This document shows, one piece after another, positions 7,337 to 9,594 of a stretch of DNA of 9,594 nucleotides; within the stretch, counting starts at the first letter, position 1; each line of letters begins with the position of its first letter. The stretch comes from Methanolacinia sp964465295 (GTDB lineage: Archaea; Halobacteriota; Methanomicrobia; Methanomicrobiales; Methanomicrobiaceae): positions 1-9,594 of the forward strand of contig CAYXKC010000061.1 in NCBI GenBank assembly GCA_964465295.1, written 5' to 3'. A program made the translations under genes and the position numbers. Under the pieces are notes generated by a model. That model saw only the letters and a program-made list of their open reading frames with translations. It had not been told where the DNA came from and searched no databases.

Positions 7337-7359
7337 GCGAACCGCAGGATCGGTTACGC
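7337..7359 (-). other. Stem-loop in the gap between binding-protein and permease genes
   Basis: GCGAACCG (7337-7344), a six-base loop (CAGGAT) and CGGTTACGC (7351-7359) form an eight-pair stem with one bulged base. It ends 17 bases upstream of the permease ATG. No T-tract follows, so it is more likely an mRNA processing or stability element than a terminator. It could let the binding protein be made in excess over the membrane subunits (inference). Confidence 0.4.
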
Positions 7360-7461
7360 ACTATAACTCTTTGCGCAGTTTTGAACTTAATCTGTCTTTA
7401 TTCTGCCGATCTAAAACAGTTCGCAATACTCACGAATTTATTAAAAATAGGGTTGATTTGA

Positions 7462-7475
7462 TGATTTTAAAATCA
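7462..7475. repeat. 14-bp perfect palindrome at the end of the binding-protein gene
   Basis: TGATTTTAAAATCA is a perfect palindrome that includes the TGA stop of the binding-protein gene. It is AT-rich and may be chance, part of a weak terminator with the nearby TATTTTTAATAA stretch, or a protein-binding site. The 153-bp gap from here to the permease gene otherwise holds only the stem-loop at 7337-7359. Confidence 0.35.
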
Positions 7476-8279
7476 CTCTACCATGCCGTATTTGGTCTTG
7501 AGTTCTTCCCAGTACGGGTCGGCCATGAGCATGGTGATACCGTCATTGACAGTTTCGAGAAGTTCGACGTCGGCCTTCCTGATTGCGACACCATACTCTT
7601 CACTCGTGTCGATCTCGCCAATGATTGATAGGGGCTTTCCTTCGATTGCCTCAAGCATCGGGGGCTTGTCATAGATTGCAAATGCGATTCTCTTGTTCTT
7701 CAGGTCCTCAGATGCGAGTGGGAATGTATCGTAGGTCTTGAGTTTGTCCTTCTCCATGATACCGGTCTCGATGAGATTGTTCTCGATCCATTCTGCACCT
7801 GAAGTTCCTCTCTGCGCACCGATGATGTACTCCCCGCTCATGAAGTCATCCATCGTGTAATCGTTGTCGTCATGCTTTGCGACGGACTGGTTGACCTTCC
7901 AGTATGCAATCGAGAAGTTGACCTGCTCTTTCCTCTCGTCGGTGATGGTCATTCCGGAATAGACCATGTCGATCTTTCCTGCCTGGAGTGCCGGGATGAT
8001 ACCGTCCCATGCAACCGGGATAACCTCAACTTCAAATCCCTTCTGTTCTGCGATCCATTTTATCGAATCGACATCAAACCCGATTGCCTTGCCGTCTGTA
8101 TCGATATAACTGTAGGGTTTGTATTCCCCGTCAATTCCGACGACATACTTTGTCTTTTCTTCAATAATGATGACTTCTTCGACATTCCCCTTGTCTGCGG
8201 ATGTGTCTGTACATCCTGAAAAAGCCATAGCCAGTGCGATTACCAGCACCAGAATTGCACCATAAACCTTTTTGGTCAT
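7473..8279 (-). CDS. Amino acid ABC transporter substrate-binding lipoprotein
   Basis: A 268-residue solute-binding protein of family 3 (SBP_bac_3), exposed outside the cell and delivering ligand to the permeases. The N-terminus is a lipoprotein signal: Lys-rich start, hydrophobic stretch 7-20 and lipobox FSGC with Cys23 as the lipid-modified residue. An acidic linker (about 24-42) leads to the domain at about 43-268. Expected ligand residues are present: GEYKPYSY after Asp50, GMTITDER with Arg116 at the position that holds the amino acid carboxylate in HisJ-like proteins, QRGTS (156-160), and Asp204 in AIYDKPP at the usual amino-group position. EEYGVAIRK (227-235) is the typical late signature. 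These indicate an alpha-amino acid ligand; which one is not readable. As first gene of the importer operon it follows a promoter-like region with inverted sites. A 153-bp gap separates it from the permease. Confidence 0.93.
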   Translation of the reverse strand: MTKKVYGAILVLVIALAMAFSGCTDTSADKGNVEEVIIIEEKTKYVVGIDGEYKPYSYIDTDGKAIGFDVDSIKWIAEQKGFEVEVIPVAWDGIIPALQAGKIDMVYSGMTITDERKEQVNFSIAYWKVNQSVAKHDDNDYTMDDFMSGEYIIGAQRGTSGAEWIENNLIETGIMEKDKLKTYDTFPLASEDLKNKRIAFAIYDKPPMLEAIEGKPLSIIGEIDTSEEYGVAIRKADVELLETVNDGITMLMADPYWEELKTKYGMVE

Positions 8280-8302
8280 GACAAAATTTTTGCTTAATAG
8301 AA

Positions 8303-8346
8303 ATATAACGATTTTGACTTGATATTTTTAAAACATATCGTTACAT
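8303..8346 (-). promoter_or_regulatory. Putative promoter and paired operator of the importer operon
   Basis: A TATA-like element (minus strand TTTTAAAAATA, plus coordinates 8323-8333) lies about 45 bases before the binding-protein ATG, which predicts a start point near 8302 and a short leader. It is flanked by two inverted copies of ATCGTTA[T/C]AT, one on the minus strand at 8303-8312 and one on the plus strand at 8337-8346, matching at nine of ten bases. Such paired sites around the TATA box suggest a regulator dimer or tetramer; the factor is unknown. Confidence 0.45.
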
Positions 8347-8471
8347 ATTGCCATTGTAGGTTCATTTAACCTCTTTGACTCCGTATTTATCCTCTCTGTC
8401 GTATCATTTCCTGCCTCAATGAGGATATGCACCAGGCACACATCCCGGCTCTCAACCAAACGATGAATTAA

Positions 8472-8512
8472 TGTATTTTTTTATCGACTTATTTAACTGG
8501 ATAATTCCGGAG
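8472..8512 (+). promoter_or_regulatory. Putative promoter and ribosome binding site of the Cas1-like gene
   Basis: Two AT-rich TATA candidates stand upstream of the ATG at 8521: TGTATTTTTTTA (about 8472-8482) and TTATTTAA (8489-8496). CCGGAG (8507-8512) is a modest ribosome binding site eight bases before the ATG. If the second box is used, the message would be almost leaderless and the binding site unused, so the first box fits better. An in-frame stop at 8494-8496 excludes a longer N-terminus. Confidence 0.35.
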
Positions 8513-8520
8513 TCTTTGAA

Positions 8521-9456
8521 ATGAGTGGTTCGGGCATGCCGTGGCATGTGATTTGGGGTTTTGGAGGTCATATAAAATCTACGGGAACGACTCTTATAAT
8601 CCGGAAAAAAGGCGACCTCGAGGAGATCCCGATTCAGGATGTCGATCATCTTCTTGTCGTAGGAGGGCACAATCTCCATACGTCAGCGATCATACACCTT
8701 TTAAGGCAGGAGTCCTCAGTCTCATTCTTCGACCCCGACGGAACGCCTGTTGGTATCCTGCGCCCTTTCGGAAAGAGTCCGGAATCCGGAATAGCCGGGC
8801 TCCAGGCAGGCGGTTCTACATACAACAACGCGGCAGAGATAGTCAGGTCATCTATTAAGGCAAGGATCATGATGATCGAAAAGGCTGGCGCTGAGCTGGG
8901 CAGTGAGCTCTATTACAGGGGTGAAGACGAGATCCTGTACACTACTCTTGAGGAGATCGAATACCTGATAAAGATGGAAGAGCTCAGGCGGATCAATAAA
9001 TTTACATCCGACATGTACTACGAGATCCTCGGGCGGTGCCTGAATCCGCGGCATGGATTTAAAAGAAGAACGCCTCGTCCCCACACGGATCCGGTAAACT
9101 CGATGCTCTCGCTTGGCTACTCCATTTTGTTTGGCAACTGTTGCGTTCCCCTTGTCGGTGCATATCTTGATACTGATATGGGAATCCTGAGAGAGGGAGC
9201 AAATTCACTTGTTCTCGACCTTATAGATCCGCTCAAACCCTTTATGGTGGACTCCGTGGTTTTTACAATTGCACGGGAGTTTCTGGCAGAGGATATGTAC
9301 GAGATGAACACCCGGAGATGCCATCTCGGCCCTGAAACCCTCAAAATTCTTTCCGAGACCCTCAGGAGCAATATAGACCAGAAGAAGATTGAAGAGAACG
9401 TAATATCTTACAGGGATTCGCTGATAAACAGGAAGCCTTTCAGGTTTTCTTACTGA
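8521..9456 (+). CDS. cas1: Stand-alone Cas1-family protein with altered catalytic residues
   Basis: A 311-residue Cas1 homologue of normal length. The N-terminal beta domain (about 8-85) shows the family pattern with IPIQDVDHLLVVGG and VSFFDPDGTPVGIL. The helical C-terminal domain contains R182/R183, the DPVNSMLSLGYSILFG signature (190-205) and SLVLDLIDPLKPFMVD (229-244). Cas1 is the integrase that inserts spacers into CRISPR arrays, using a metal site of Glu, His and Asp. Here Asp233 and Asp236 remain. By my alignment the Glu position holds Asn159 (RIN where GIEG is usual), and the His position holds Arg224 (GILRE where GFLHE is usual). Two of three metal ligands therefore appear lost and nuclease/integrase activity is doubtful. 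No cas2, other cas gene or repeat array is in the window. Solo Cas1 proteins outside CRISPR loci are known, including casposon integrases, but those keep the catalytic set. The family is certain; the role is unknown. Confidence 0.88.
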   Translation: MSGSGMPWHVIWGFGGHIKSTGTTLIIRKKGDLEEIPIQDVDHLLVVGGHNLHTSAIIHLLRQESSVSFFDPDGTPVGILRPFGKSPESGIAGLQAGGSTYNNAAEIVRSSIKARIMMIEKAGAELGSELYYRGEDEILYTTLEEIEYLIKMEELRRINKFTSDMYYEILGRCLNPRHGFKRRTPRPHTDPVNSMLSLGYSILFGNCCVPLVGAYLDTDMGILREGANSLVLDLIDPLKPFMVDSVVFTIAREFLAEDMYEMNTRRCHLGPETLKILSETLRSNIDQKKIEENVISYRDSLINRKPFRFSY

Positions 9457-9458
9457 TG

Positions 9459-9512
9459 TTTTTTTTGCTCTACCTGATGAAGGGCGGGGAATGTCCACGT
9501 TTTTATAAAAAA
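9459..9512. terminator. Terminators between convergent genes
   Basis: Eight T (9459-9466) on the plus strand follow the Cas1-like stop almost at once. Further on, the perfect palindrome TTTTTATAAAAA (9500-9511), with an A6 run (9507-9512), gives a T-tract on both strands. Together they can end the Cas1-like transcript and the converging minus-strand gene. Confidence 0.5.
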
Positions 9513-9519
9513 TATGTAA

Positions 9520-9594
9520 TCAATAGATTCTTACAATCGAGAAATCATCAAAATCTTCAGGCTTGGTCTCGATGATCTGTATATCCCTGATATA
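9520..9594 (-). CDS. C-terminal end of an unidentified protein, cut by the right edge
   Basis: Reading in from the right edge on the minus strand there is an open frame of 24 codons ending in TGA at 9522-9520. The final residues are I-I-E-T-K-P-E-D-F-D-D-F-S-I-V-R-I-Y. The codon choice looks like coding sequence, and a T-tract follows the stop, so this is probably the end of a real gene. I do not recognise the family from so short a tail; nothing suggests a cas gene. Confidence 0.5.
   Translation of the reverse strand, partial: YIRDIQIIETKPEDFDDFSIVRIY

Noticed and set aside
7319..7361. GTG start at 7361 for the first permease
   Set aside because: The extra 14 residues are charged and atypical for the family, and the codons would pass through the 7337-7359 stem-loop; the ATG at 7319 gives a normal N-terminus.
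8280..8520. CRISPR array, leader or a small gene in front of the Cas1-like gene
   Set aside because: No direct repeats of CRISPR length and no supportable open frame; only promoter-like elements and weak inverted repeats (for example ATCCTC/GAGGAT at 8389 and 8421) are present. No array is visible elsewhere either.
8452..8679. Minus-strand open frame of 75 codons over the Cas1-like start
   Set aside because: It overlaps the conserved Cas1 N-terminus, has no ribosome binding site I can see and no recognisable domain.
8521..9456. Casposon integrase
   Set aside because: No family B polymerase, HNH nuclease or terminal inverted repeats are visible, and the catalytic Glu and His appear replaced, whereas casposases keep them.

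Overview
The window looks like part of a chromosome of a methanogenic euryarchaeon, most likely of the Methanomicrobia/Methanomicrobiales type (inference). The archaeal signs are a tRNA gene with no encoded CCA end, TATA-like boxes upstream of genes, a ribosome binding site matching the archaeal 16S tail (AGGTGAT), T-tract terminators, and a secreted VWA protein rich in N-glycosylation sequons. Tandem aryl-acid CoA ligase genes followed by a tandem-ACT protein gene are also a familiar archaeal arrangement. Base composition is near 50% GC, apart from a strongly AT-rich patch in the first gene.

Layout: (1) 1-1742, plus strand: the 3' part of a gene for a cell-surface von Willebrand factor A protein, open at the left edge. 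(2) 1898-5040, minus strand: an operon-like block, in transcription order paaK-type ligase 1, paaK-type ligase 2 and a tandem-ACT protein, with overlapping start and stop codons, followed downstream by tRNA-Arg(TCG). (3) 5183-8279, minus strand: a complete polar amino acid ABC importer: lipoprotein binding protein, permease, ATPase, second permease. (4) 8521-9456, plus strand: a stand-alone Cas1-family gene with no other cas gene or CRISPR array in view. (5) 9520-9594, minus strand: the last codons of an unidentified gene running in from the right edge.

How it fits together: the ligase/ACT block probably activates aryl acids (phenylacetate or indoleacetate type) as CoA thioesters. In methanogens this is linked to aromatic amino acid metabolism, and the ACT protein could sense an amino acid. 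The neighbouring importer takes up a polar amino acid of unknown identity. Each block has its own promoter-like region: a CCCCTTCAGGGG palindrome just downstream of the TATA-like box of the ligase operon, and two inverted 10-bp sites flanking the TATA-like box of the importer.

The most unusual gene is the Cas1 homologue. It keeps the Cas1 fold signatures and the two C-terminal aspartates, but by eye the usual catalytic glutamate and histidine positions are occupied by Asn and Arg. This points to a non-canonical or catalytically inactive stand-alone Cas1.
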